Shown here in pieces: positions 51,180 through 59,228 of a stretch of DNA of 64,000 bases (positions are counted from its first letter, which is position 1; every line of letters starts with the position of its first letter). The notes under the pieces are model-generated. The model worked only from the letters and a program-made list of their open reading frames with translations. It did no database searches and was not told the origin of the DNA. The stretch spans positions 1-64,000 of the forward strand of contig JAFUOD010000012.1 of NCBI GenBank assembly GCA_017472735.1, in the 5' to 3' direction. A program made the position numbers and the translations under genes. This stretch comes from Oscillospiraceae bacterium. GTDB taxonomy: Bacteria > Bacillota > Clostridia > Oscillospirales > Ruminococcaceae.

Positions 51180-52979
51180 TTATTTTGCTTTTGCTGCAAT
51201 TTCCTCAAGCAATCTTGCAACAAGTGCATCAACGCTCATCGAGCCAAGATCGCCGCCCTTGCGGGATCTTACCGAAACAACATTGCCCTCAACCTCATTG
51301 TCGCCAATAATAAGCATATAAGGTGTTTTGTCAAGCTGTGCCTGACGGATCTTATAACCGATCTTTTCGCTTCTTGCGTCGATTTCTGCTCTGATGCCTA
51401 AATTCTCAAGCCTTTCAAGAATTTCATTCGCATAATCAAGCTGTCTGTCGGCAATAGGCATGATCATTACCTGCAAGGGTGAGAGCCAAAGCGGCAAAGC
51501 GCCTGCATATTTTTCAAGCAAGAGGGCAAGTGTTCTTTCATAGCAGCCCAGTGAGGTACGGTGAATGATATAGGGAATCTTCTTTTCGCCGTCAGCATCA
51601 ACATATTCCATGCCAAACTTTGCAGCCAAAAGCATATCTATCTGAATCGTAACAATTGTGTCTTCCTTACCAAAAACGTTCTTACACTGAATATCAAGCT
51701 TCGGACCGTAGAATGCAGCTTCATCAATACCGATTTCATAGTCAATGCCGATGTTATCGAGGATTTCGCCCATAACTCTCTGAGCTTCGTTCCACTGCTC
51801 TGCTGTACCCTCATACTTATTGTTGGGGTTAGCAGGGTCCCATTGAGAGAATCTGAATGTGCAGTCCTCCCAAAGGCCTACAGTTTCAAGACAATATCTT
51901 GCAAGCTCCAAGCAGCCCTTAAACTCCTCTTCAAGCTGGTCGGGTCTTAAAATAAGGTGACCCTCGGAAATAGTAAACTGTCTTACTCTGATAAGTCCGT
52001 GCATTTCGCCCGAATCTTCGTTTCTAAATAAGGTCGAGGTCTCGCCCAAGCGCATAGGCAAATCACGGTAAGAACGCTGACGGTTCAAGAACACCTGATA
52101 CTGGAACGGGCAGGTCATCGGGCGGAGTGCAAAGCATTCACTTTCTTCATCGTGGGGGTCACCCATAATGAACATACCGTCCAAATAATGATCCCAGTGA
52201 CCGGATATCTTATAAAGCTCACGCTTTGCCATTAATGGTGTCTTTGTCAAAAGATATCCGCGCTTCTGCTCGGTATCCTCAACCCAGCGCTGCATAAGCT
52301 GAATCGTTCTTGCACCCTTAGGCAAAAGAATGGGAAGACCCTGACCGATAACGTCAACAGTTGTGAAATATTCAAGCTCACGGCCGATCTTATTGTGGTC
52401 GCGCATTTTAGCTTCTTCCTGAATCTTGATGTATTCATCAAGCTCCTGCTGAGTTCTGAAAGCGACGCCTTTAATTCTTGTAAGCATTTTGTTGTTAGCG
52501 TCATTCTTCCAATATGCGCCCGACTGAGCAATGATTTTGAACACCTTAAGCGCCTTTGTGTAGCAAAGGTGAGGGCCTACGCACATATCAACATAATCAC
52601 CCTGTTTATAAAAGCTGATAACAGCATCTTCTGCGAGGTCACCGATATGCTCGACCTTATAAATCTCTCCTCTTTCCTCCATGTGTGCAATAGCCTCATC
52701 GCGGGGTAAAGTGTAAGGACGGATAGGAAGGTTTTCTTTGGTGATCTTTTTCATTTCTGCCTCGATTGCGGCAAGGTCTTGGTCGTTAAGCTTTCTGTCG
52801 CCAAGGTCAACGTCATAATAAAATCCGTTTTCTGTTGCGGGGCCGTATGCAAATTTTGCATCGGGATAAAGTCTTTGAATAGCCTGAGCCATGATGTGTG
52901 CTGCAGAATGGCGCAAAACGTGAAGCTCTTCTTCAACCGGACATTCAGCAACAGTACCATTGTTGTAAATTACTTTCAT
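51180..52979 (-). CDS. thrS: Threonyl-tRNA synthetase lacking the N-terminal TGS domain
   Basis: 599 residues from ATG 52979, behind AAGGAGAAG. A longer frame to 53090 would run through the T-box and is rejected. The editing domain begins almost at once: HSAAHIMAQAI (HxxxH) is near residue 22, where normal ThrRS (about 640 residues) has a further 60-residue TGS domain first. The catalytic core has motif 2 around FRNEDSGEMHGLIRVRQF, CPFQYQVF with the zinc Cys, and motif 3 HRTSLGCYERTLALLL. The C-terminal anticodon-binding domain (about 500-599) has LGIRAEIDARSEKIGYKIR. It charges tRNA-Thr and is controlled by a T-box leader. Confidence 0.95.
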   Translation of the reverse strand: MKVIYNNGTVAECPVEEELHVLRHSAAHIMAQAIQRLYPDAKFAYGPATENGFYYDVDLGDRKLNDQDLAAIEAEMKKITKENLPIRPYTLPRDEAIAHMEERGEIYKVEHIGDLAEDAVISFYKQGDYVDMCVGPHLCYTKALKVFKIIAQSGAYWKNDANNKMLTRIKGVAFRTQQELDEYIKIQEEAKMRDHNKIGRELEYFTTVDVIGQGLPILLPKGARTIQLMQRWVEDTEQKRGYLLTKTPLMAKRELYKISGHWDHYLDGMFIMGDPHDEESECFALRPMTCPFQYQVFLNRQRSYRDLPMRLGETSTLFRNEDSGEMHGLIRVRQFTISEGHLILRPDQLEEEFKGCLELARYCLETVGLWEDCTFRFSQWDPANPNNKYEGTAEQWNEAQRVMGEILDNIGIDYEIGIDEAAFYGPKLDIQCKNVFGKEDTIVTIQIDMLLAAKFGMEYVDADGEKKIPYIIHRTSLGCYERTLALLLEKYAGALPLWLSPLQVMIMPIADRQLDYANEILERLENLGIRAEIDARSEKIGYKIRQAQLDKTPYMLIIGDNEVEGNVVSVRSRKGGDLGSMSVDALVARLLEEIAAKAK

Positions 52980-53472
52980 TGTTTCTTCTCCTTTATTATA
53001 AAGTATGTTTTTCAGATCGTCTGCAAAAAGAAAACCCCACAGACAATCATTTTTGTCTATGGGGCGATTATAAACCGCGGTTCCACCCAAATTTACGCTT
53101 TGTGCGCCTTAAGTGTGTCTTTATAACGTAAGACAAACGGTGCGTATTAGGCACTCTCGGGGGCGGTGTCCCATTGCCGACTAATCACCTGCACGGCTTG
53201 CACCAAAACGCCATGCTCTCTTAAGGGTTTCATCAGCGGGCTTCCCCGTCAACGATTTAAAGTGTTTACCTTATACCGTTTAAAATACCACCAAAAAGCG
53301 AAATTGTCAAGTGCAAACACAAAACTATGATTTTTTCTTGACATTAACGCTGTTATAATATAAAATAGTATTGTATATTGCACAAATTCGGCTTTTTGCC
53401 GATTTGGATATATCACCAATGCTTACTTTAATATTATGAAAAACTTTTAAGAAAGGAGACAACACGCACTAT
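52980..53472. promoter_or_regulatory. Divergent thrS/rny promoter region
   Basis: No gene is seen. On the minus strand, TTGACA at 53305-53310, 17 bp, then TATTTT at 53282-53287 drive the thrS T-box leader. On the plus strand, TTGACA at 53338-53343, 17 bp, then TAAAAT at 53361-53366 drive rny, with a leader of about 100 nt containing a short aattcggc/gccgattt hairpin (53382-53405). The two -35 boxes are 27 bp apart, back to back. Confidence 0.8.
53024..53275 (-). ncRNA. T-box riboswitch (threonine)
   Basis: The conserved T-box sequence TGGGTGGAACCGCG is at 53076-53089. Beyond it lies an intrinsic terminator, ccccatagacaa/ttgtctgtgggg (53035-53064), followed by ttttcttttt. Stem I starts around 53255 with a GGGGAAG-type element, and an ACACC stretch at about 53165-53169 offers Thr codons ACA or ACC as specifier. 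Uncharged tRNA-Thr would stabilise the antiterminator and allow thrS transcription. A consensus promoter lies directly upstream (53282-53310). Confidence 0.92.
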
Positions 53473-55041
53473 ATGACACCTACAATAGTTGCAGTACTTT
53501 TATGTTTAGCTGCTCTTGCAATAGGCGCTGCGATAAGCGGCTTGATTGCATTTAAAGCAGGCGTTAATCATAGAAAGAAAATAGCAGAAGCACAGATCGG
53601 GTCTGCGGAACAAGAAGCTGTAAGAATCGTGGATGAAGCAAAAAAGAACGCTGAATCCCTTAAGAAAGAAAAGCTTGTTGAGGCCAAGGACGAGATCTAT
53701 AAAGCAAGAATGGAATCTGAACGTGAAATTAAAGAACGCAGAAGCGAAGTTTCGCGTCAGGAAAGAAGAGTTCAGCAAAAAGAAGAGACCTTAGACAAGA
53801 AGATTGATGCTTTGGATAAGAAGGAGGAGGCCGTTCAGAATAAGCTGAAGCAGGCTGACGGAAAGCTTGAAGAAGCAGAAAAGATCAAAAACAGCCAGCT
53901 CGAAATTCTCGAGCGCATTTCAGGCTTCACCATTGAACAGGCTAAGGAATACTTACTTAAACAGCTCGATGACGACCTTATTCACGAAAAGGCCGTTAAG
54001 ATAGTTAATTACGAACAGCAGGCCAAGGAGGAATGTGAATCCAAGGCAAGACAGCTTATCTCGCTTGCAATTGCACGTTGCGCTGCCGATCAGGTGTCTG
54101 AATCCGCAGTCAGCGTAGTTCCTTTGCCCAACGATGAAATGAAGGGCAGAATCATCGGCCGTGAAGGCAGAAACATTAGAACACTTGAAACGCTTACCGG
54201 CGTTGACCTTATTATTGACGACACGCCCGAAGCTATTACGCTTTCTTGCTTCGACCCTGTAAGACGCGAGGTTGCACGCATCGCCCTCGAAAAGCTTATT
54301 CAGGACGGAAGAATTCACCCGACAAGAATTGAGGAAATGGTTGACAAGGCAAGACGTGAGGTTGAGCAGGTCATCAAGTCGGAGGGTGAAAGAGCAGTGC
54401 TTGAGGCTAACATTCACGGCCTTAACCACGAGCTTGTTAAGCTTATCGGCAGACTTCACTACCGTACCAGCTACCGCCAGAACGTTTTGAACCACTCGAT
54501 CGAAGTTGCTCACCTTGCAGGCATGATGGCAAGCGAATTGGGCGTTGACCCTGCACTTGCAAGACGTGCAGGACTTTTGCACGACATTGGCAAGGCATTA
54601 AGCCACGAAATCGAAGGCAGCCACGTTCAGATCGGTGTTGACGTTTGTAAGAAATACCGTGAATCGCCCGATATCATTCATGCTATCGAAGCTCACCACG
54701 GCGACGTTGAGATTCGCTCCGTCATTGCGGCACTTGTTCAGGCTGCCGATGCTATCTCGGCTGCACGCCCTGCTGCAAGAAGCGAAAACTTCGAATCCTA
54801 CATCAAGCGTCTTGAAAAGCTTGAGGAAATCTGTTCCTCGTTTGAAGGTGTTGATAAATCCTTCGCTATTCAGGCAGGCCGTGAGGTAAGAATCATGGTT
54901 GCGCCCGAAAAGGTCAACGACGAAAGAATGATCGTTGTTGCCCGTGAGATCGCCAAGAAGATCGAGGACGAGATGGATTATCCCGGACAGATCAAGGTTA
55001 ACATCATCCGCGAATCCCGCGCAATTGAATACGCAAAATAA
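53473..55041 (+). CDS. rny: Ribonuclease Y
   Basis: 522 residues from ATG 53473, normal RNase Y size. Order: an N-terminal TM (about 4-25); a long charged coiled coil (about 30-190); a KH domain with [21 protein letters not shown] (about 212-235); an HD domain with catalytic [11 protein letters not shown] and [10 protein letters not shown] (about 345-380); and a C-terminal conserved region around [13 protein letters not shown]. RNase Y is a membrane-associated endoribonuclease that starts mRNA decay in Bacillota. It is monocistronic, divergent from thrS, with its own promoter and terminator. Confidence 0.97.
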   Translation: MTPTIVAVLLCLAALAIGAAISGLIAFKAGVNHRKKIAEAQIGSAEQEAVRIVDEAKKNAESLKKEKLVEAKDEIYKARMESEREIKERRSEVSRQERRVQQKEETLDKKIDALDKKEEAVQNKLKQADGKLEEAEKIKNSQLEILERISGFTIEQAKEYLLKQLDDDLIHEKAVKIVNYEQQAKEECESKARQLISLAIARCAADQVSESAVSVVPLPNDEMKGRIIGREGRNIRTLETLTGVDLIIDDTPEAITLSCFDPVRREVARIALEKLIQDGRIHPTRIEEMVDKARREVEQVIKSEGERAVLEANIHGLNHELVKLIGRLHYRTSYRQNVLNHSIEVAHLAGMMASELGVDPALARRAGLLHDIGKALSHEIEGSHVQIGVDVCKKYRESPDIIHAIEAHHGDVEIRSVIAALVQAADAISAARPAARSENFESYIKRLEKLEEICSSFEGVDKSFAIQAGREVRIMVAPEKVNDERMIVVAREIAKKIEDEMDYPGQIKVNIIRESRAIEYAK

Positions 55042-55059
55042 AAAAGTAAGCAATAAATT

Positions 55060-55086
55060 AAGCCTCCCAAAACGGGAGGCTTTTTT
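55060..55086 (+). terminator. rny terminator
   Basis: Stem aagcctccc/gggaggctt with a 5-nt loop, followed by T6, 18 bp after the rny stop. Confidence 0.92.
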
Positions 55087-55116
55087 GTTGAGATCATTTT
55101 CGTTCAAGTTTGTCAG

Positions 55117-55270
55117 AAAGCGCCGACGTCGGCGAAGCGTGCCCGACGAAGTCGGGCTGGGCGGAGCCGGTGGAGGCGCCCGACAGACAAGCAAGCCTTG
55201 CCCGCAAACGGCGAGGCGCCACGCCTGCCGGTCCTGCTCTTTCAGAGCGCACCTTCGGCACGGCGCCCAT
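55117..55270. repeat. GC-rich hairpin island D
   Basis: Contains gcgccgacgtcggcg, gcccgacgaagtcgggc and ggcgccacgcc-type palindromes. It lies between the convergent ends of rny and the SGNH gene, flanked by both terminators. Base composition contrasts sharply with the flanks. Confidence 0.65.
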
Positions 55271-55290
55271 AACTGCTTACAACACTTAAC

Positions 55291-55330
55291 AAAAAAGCAG
55301 GCCCACATCAATCAGTAAGCCTGCTGTTTT
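55291..55330 (-). terminator. Terminator after the SGNH hydrolase gene
   Basis: Stem aaagcaggc/gcctgct(gt)tt with a loop of about 16 nt, directly beyond the stop at 55336, with T6 on the minus strand. Confidence 0.65.
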
Positions 55331-55335
55331 ATTAT

Positions 55336-56565
55336 TTACTTATCAGTATATGCAACAGCCAATACCTGTAAGTCGCACTTAACGTTGTCTTCCTTGGCAA
55401 AGAATTCAATTCTGTAATCGCCAACCTTGGGTGAGTGGTAAAGTGTGCCTACATAAGGACAGTTCCAGCCGCCCTGAAGGTATTCTTCAAACTCGACGGT
55501 CTTAACAAGCTCGCCGTTGAAGTATACATTTGCAACCAATGTGCCAAACGAATTTGTACCCGATGCAGGATAAACAACATAAGCATGCTTGCCTGTGAAT
55601 TCAAATACCAAGGGTTCGTTTCTGTCGTCCCATGTCTTCTTCCAACCGTCGGAATAGTGGAAGCCCGAAGAGCCCTCCTTCCATGTTCCCATATCAACAG
55701 CCGAGCCGTTTTTGTTGGTGAACATGTGTGCGCCCATGTAGAATTCTGCATACAAGGGATCAATAGCTTCAAGATTAATGTCTGCTTCGGGAGCAGGATT
55801 TCTGTTTACTTCATCATAGAAATAAGCAATAAAGTCTGCAACTATTGCGTTACCGTCATCATGAGGGTGTGTATAGTCATTTGAGAAGTCGCTCCACTGA
55901 ATAACATTGTTGTCAAACAGGTATGTAATACCGTCAGCATAGCTTATCATCGAAACATCGTAATGTGCGCCGATTTGCTTCTTCCAATCCTGAGATGTCC
56001 AGCCCTCTTCCATTCTTGCAAACAAGAGGATTATCGCAGGCTTGCTTTCATATTCCAAGCATGCTCTTATAATCGATTCATAAGCGTCGTAATAAATGTC
56101 TTCGCCGCCGTCGTTAACTGCATATTCAACAAAAACAATGTCGGGGTCATGGCTTAAAACGTCGTTTTCAAGTCTTAATGAGCCTAAAACAGAGGGCGTA
56201 CCGCTTATGCCTGCATTAACGTAATGGCACTTGTCGGGGTTTTTAGCAAAGGTTTCAACAAAGTAATCATAAGAACGTGCTGCATAGCAGGTGGGCTTGT
56301 TATCGCCCTCGGTGATCGAGCCGCCGATGTAAGCAATTGTAACATCCTCGCCGTTCTTCGCCTTTTCAATGGCGTTCTTTAAACGATAAGTGTTACCAAG
56401 GTTTGTAAGCGATGTGATCTTTGCGTTGTCCATCCACTCCTCTTTAGACTTGGGGTTGTCGTTCCATTCAAGTCCGGGCTTAACAGCACCGTTGTCAGCG
56501 CATCCTGCCAAAAGCGAAGCGCCAAGCGTTAAAGCAATAGCCATAATAATTATCCTTTTCAACAT
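55336..56565 (-). CDS. SGNH/GDSL-type esterase lipoprotein
   Basis: 409 residues from ATG 56565 (AAAGGA upstream), chosen because it places a clean signal peptide with lipobox LLAGC (Cys near 21). Block I is YIGGSITEGD, with the nucleophile Ser near residue 82. YVNAGISGTPS and VEYAVNDGGED are blocks II-III, and the catalytic Asp/His pair is in DYTHPHDDGNAI (about 260). A C-terminal beta-sandwich (about 290-409) follows, as in CE2/CE3-like acetyl esterases. It probably removes acetyl groups from plant or wall polysaccharide outside the cell. It lies just downstream of the UgpC-type ATPase gene on the same strand but behind a terminator. Confidence 0.82.
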   Translation of the reverse strand: MLKRIIIMAIALTLGASLLAGCADNGAVKPGLEWNDNPKSKEEWMDNAKITSLTNLGNTYRLKNAIEKAKNGEDVTIAYIGGSITEGDNKPTCYAARSYDYFVETFAKNPDKCHYVNAGISGTPSVLGSLRLENDVLSHDPDIVFVEYAVNDGGEDIYYDAYESIIRACLEYESKPAIILLFARMEEGWTSQDWKKQIGAHYDVSMISYADGITYLFDNNVIQWSDFSNDYTHPHDDGNAIVADFIAYFYDEVNRNPAPEADINLEAIDPLYAEFYMGAHMFTNKNGSAVDMGTWKEGSSGFHYSDGWKKTWDDRNEPLVFEFTGKHAYVVYPASGTNSFGTLVANVYFNGELVKTVEFEEYLQGGWNCPYVGTLYHSPKVGDYRIEFFAKEDNVKCDLQVLAVAYTDK

Positions 56566-56586
56566 AATATAGTGTGTCCTTTCCGT

Positions 56587-56627
56587 AAAAAAGGCTGCCC
56601 TCTTAAGCAAGAAGGCAGCCGCTTTTA
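56587..56627 (-). terminator. Terminator after the UgpC/MsmX-type ATPase gene
   Basis: Stem aaaaggctgcc/ggcagccgctttt with a loop of about 12 nt and T-run, just past the stop at 56644. Confidence 0.75.
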
Positions 56628-56643
56628 GATCTGAATATAGTTA

Positions 56644-57786
56644 TCAGTTAACAATAACCTTCTCGGTTTCCTTATCAAAGATATGGATTCTGTTAGCATC
56701 CAAAGCGCACTTGATAACGTCCTGAGGTCTTGCGGTAGAACGGTTGGAAACTCTTGCAGTGAGGTTAATGCCTTCGCAGGTGAGGTAGAGGTAGGTTTCA
56801 GCACCCATCATTTCAGCAACGTTAACAGTAGCTTCAATGATACCTGTCTTAGCGGTAGAGATGAACATTTCTTCATCGTGGATACATTCGGGACGAACAC
56901 CTACGATAACTTCCTTGTTGAGGTAAGGAAGCAATACTTCTTCGTTAACCTTAGATTCGGGAAGTTCGATGTAGAACTTTCTTCCTCTGGTTTCCTTGGT
57001 ATCTTCAGAACCGAACTCAACATTGTACTTGCCATCGATCTTAAGAAGCTTGGATTCGATGAAGTTCATCTGAGGAGATCCGATAAAGCCTGCTACGAAT
57101 ACGTTGCAAGGATAGGAGTAAAGGGTCTGAGGAGTATCGACCTGCTGAATGAAGCCGTCCTTCATAACAACGATTCTGTCAGCCATTGTCATAGCTTCGG
57201 TCTGGTCGTGGGTTACATAAATAAAGGTTGTACCAAGTCTCTTGTGCAAGAGAGCGATCTCGGTTCTCATCTGAGCTCTGAGCTTAGCGTCGAGGTTGGA
57301 AAGAGGTTCGTCAAGCAAGAATACCTGGGGCTCACGAACGAGAGCACGACCCAAAGCAACACGCTGTCTCTGACCGCCGGAGAGAGCCTTAGGCTTTCTG
57401 TCCAAAAGGTGAGAGATGTCGAGGATTCTTGCAGCTTCTTCAACCTTACGAGCGATCTGATCCTTGGGGGTCTTTCTGAGCTTAAGGCCGAATGCCATGT
57501 TTTCAAATACTGTCATATGAGGATAAAGAGCATAGTTCTGGAATACCATCGCAATGTCTCTGTCCTTAGGAGCGATATCGTTAACAAGTCTGTTACCGAT
57601 GTAAAGTTCGCCGTCTGTGATCTCTTCAAGACCTGCGATCATACGCAAGGTTGTGGATTTACCGCAACCCGAAGGGCCTACGAAGATGATAAATTCCTTA
57701 TCCTTAACTTCTAAGCAGAAGTCCGAAACGGCAACTACACCGCCGGGATATTTCTTGTAAATGTGCTTAAGTGATAAGCTAGCCAT
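56644..57786 (-). CDS. UgpC/MsmX/MalK-type sugar ABC importer ATPase
   Basis: 380 residues from ATG 57786 behind GGGAGG. Walker [10 protein letters not shown] (about 37-45), Q-loop [12 protein letters not shown], signature [10 protein letters not shown], Walker [13 protein letters not shown] and H-loop [15 protein letters not shown] are present. Beyond residue 235 comes the MalK-type regulatory/OB domain with VGVRPECI. Family members such as MsmX serve many sugar importers in the same cell. It is monocistronic with its own promoter and operator-like repeat. It is the only sugar-type ATPase in the window, so it likely serves the two MalF/MalG pairs at 34991-43928 (inference). Confidence 0.93.
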   Translation of the reverse strand: MASLSLKHIYKKYPGGVVAVSDFCLEVKDKEFIIFVGPSGCGKSTTLRMIAGLEEITDGELYIGNRLVNDIAPKDRDIAMVFQNYALYPHMTVFENMAFGLKLRKTPKDQIARKVEEAARILDISHLLDRKPKALSGGQRQRVALGRALVREPQVFLLDEPLSNLDAKLRAQMRTEIALLHKRLGTTFIYVTHDQTEAMTMADRIVVMKDGFIQQVDTPQTLYSYPCNVFVAGFIGSPQMNFIESKLLKIDGKYNVEFGSEDTKETRGRKFYIELPESKVNEEVLLPYLNKEVIVGVRPECIHDEEMFISTAKTGIIEATVNVAEMMGAETYLYLTCEGINLTARVSNRSTARPQDVIKCALDANRIHIFDKETEKVIVN

Positions 57787-57819
57787 TGAAAAAGGCCTCC
57801 CTTTGCCGAAAATATTTAT

Positions 57820-57874
57820 ACTAATCTACATTAGTTACAAAATATATTATACCTATCGTTTCCAAATTACACAA
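57820..57874 (-). promoter_or_regulatory. Promoter of the UgpC/MsmX-type gene with inverted repeat
   Basis: Minus-strand TTGTGT at 57869-57874, 17 bp, TATAAT at 57846-57851. The arms actaat (57820-57825) and attagt (57830-57835) form a 6-bp inverted repeat just downstream of the -10, where a repressor would block the start. Confidence 0.65.
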
Positions 57875-57958
57875 GTGTTTTTTTAAACAAACTTGTTCGT
57901 TAGGCTTTATTAAATTTGACGGAAAATTGTTGGATATGGTCTGTTTTTGCTAATTATC

Positions 57959-58672
57959 CTACCTTAAAAGAAGCTTTTCCACCTCGCTCGGGGTAAGCTC
58001 TCTTACTTCTCCCAATGCAAGACCTCCGTCCAAATCAACGCCGCCTATCTTTACCCTTTTTAAATAAGTAACCTTGTTACCAAGCGCTTCAAACATTCTT
58101 TTAACCTGGTGGAACATACCCTCGTGCAATGTAACAAAACATTCTTTTTCATTTATGCGTTCAAGCTCGGCAGGCAGACAGCTTGTCCCATCCAAAAGGG
58201 TCATGCCGGTTTTAAACTCGTTCTCGGCATTTTTGGCAAGAGGCATTTCAAGCCTGACATAATAAAGCTTTGGCACATGGCTTTTCGGTGCCAGCATTTT
58301 ATGTGCCAGATCACCGTCCGAGGTTATAAGCACAAACCCCTCGGTGTCTTTATCAAGTCTGCCTGCAGGAAAAAGCCCCTCGCGCTTAAGCTCATCGGGC
58401 AAAAGTGCCAAAACCGTAGGCGAAAGGCCGTCACGGGTGGCGCAAACCACCCCTGCCGGCTTGTTGAGCATAATGTATAAATGCTTTTTATAAACGATCC
58501 TTTTGCCAAAAACGCAGATCTCGTCACTCTCGGCATCGATCTTCTCATCAGCCTTTTTAACGACCTTGCCGTTAACGGTAACTTTACCTTTTTTAACGAG
58601 GTCTTTAACACCGCTTCGTGAAATATCGAAGCACTGATTAGATATAAACTTGTCAAGTCGTTGAACGTCCAT
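57959..58672 (-). CDS. RsuA-family 16S rRNA pseudouridine synthase
   Basis: 237 residues from ATG 58672. The S4 RNA-binding domain (about 1-60) starts VQRLDKFISNQC. The catalytic domain has YIMLNKPAGVVCA, GRLDKDTEG (catalytic Asp near residue 103), LYYVRLEM and EGMFHQVKRMFEALG. This is the RsuA/RluB/E/F family, which makes pseudouridine in rRNA; RsuA (16S position 516) is the most likely by length. It is last in an apparent group with the DUF4830-like gene (25 bp upstream). Confidence 0.92.
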   Translation of the reverse strand: MDVQRLDKFISNQCFDISRSGVKDLVKKGKVTVNGKVVKKADEKIDAESDEICVFGKRIVYKKHLYIMLNKPAGVVCATRDGLSPTVLALLPDELKREGLFPAGRLDKDTEGFVLITSDGDLAHKMLAPKSHVPKLYYVRLEMPLAKNAENEFKTGMTLLDGTSCLPAELERINEKECFVTLHEGMFHQVKRMFEALGNKVTYLKRVKIGGVDLDGGLALGEVRELTPSEVEKLLLR

Positions 58673-58697
58673 TTTATCTCCGATTTCATTTTATATA

Positions 58698-59159
58698 TTA
58701 CTCGGCAGGTATTGGCAATAAGCCCTGAATAAATCCGCCAAGCTCGGTACAGCTAACGTCGCCGCCGATAAGCTCGCCGTTGTAAACCATTAAGTTGGCA
58801 ACCATGTTTTCGGGCTTTCCCTCGTAATTATACACTTCATAAGTATAAATCGTAACATTATCGCCCTTGTGCTTTTCAAGGTCAAAGCCCTGCTGCTTCT
58901 GAATCGAATTATATTCCTCAAAAACATCGTTCCATTCTGTAGGAATGGTGACTTCTCTCACATCAATAGGCGTGCCGCTTACCTGCCAGCCGATCGACGA
59001 CAAAAATTCCTGCCTTGCCGCCTCCGTATCAAGCATAACAGAATTATCGGCAGTGAGGTTTTTAACAAACAGAACCACCGCCAAAACAGCAAGCGCAATA
59101 AAGAATATTGTAAACAGTGCCTTTAAAACTTCTTTAACCTTAACAGTTTTCACAAACAT
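58698..59159 (-). CDS. DUF4830-like single-pass membrane protein
   Basis: 153 residues from ATG 59159 behind AAGGGGAAGG. A basic N-terminus and one TM (about 14-33) precede an extracellular domain with EFLSSIGWQVSGTPIDVREVTIP and YTYEVYNYEGKPENMVANLMVYNGELIGGD, which recalls DUF4830 proteins of Clostridia. Function is unknown. It sits between the ABC exporter and the pseudouridine synthase genes on the same strand. Confidence 0.7.
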   Translation of the reverse strand: MFVKTVKVKEVLKALFTIFFIALAVLAVVLFVKNLTADNSVMLDTEAARQEFLSSIGWQVSGTPIDVREVTIPTEWNDVFEEYNSIQKQQGFDLEKHKGDNVTIYTYEVYNYEGKPENMVANLMVYNGELIGGDVSCTELGGFIQGLLPIPAE

Positions 59160-59228
59160 ATAAGCCTTCCCCTTTTCAAATGGTTTTGGTCAAGTATATG
59201 CTCGTTTTTTAAAAGTTAGTACATGCGT

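Noticed and set aside
52980-53090. An N-terminal extension of thrS
   Set aside because: It would translate the T-box terminator and antiterminator; the ATG at 52979 has the proper ribosome binding site.
54598-55311. A 237-residue minus-strand frame across the end of rny
   Set aside because: It runs through the rny coding region, its terminator and GC-rich island D without any supporting signal.
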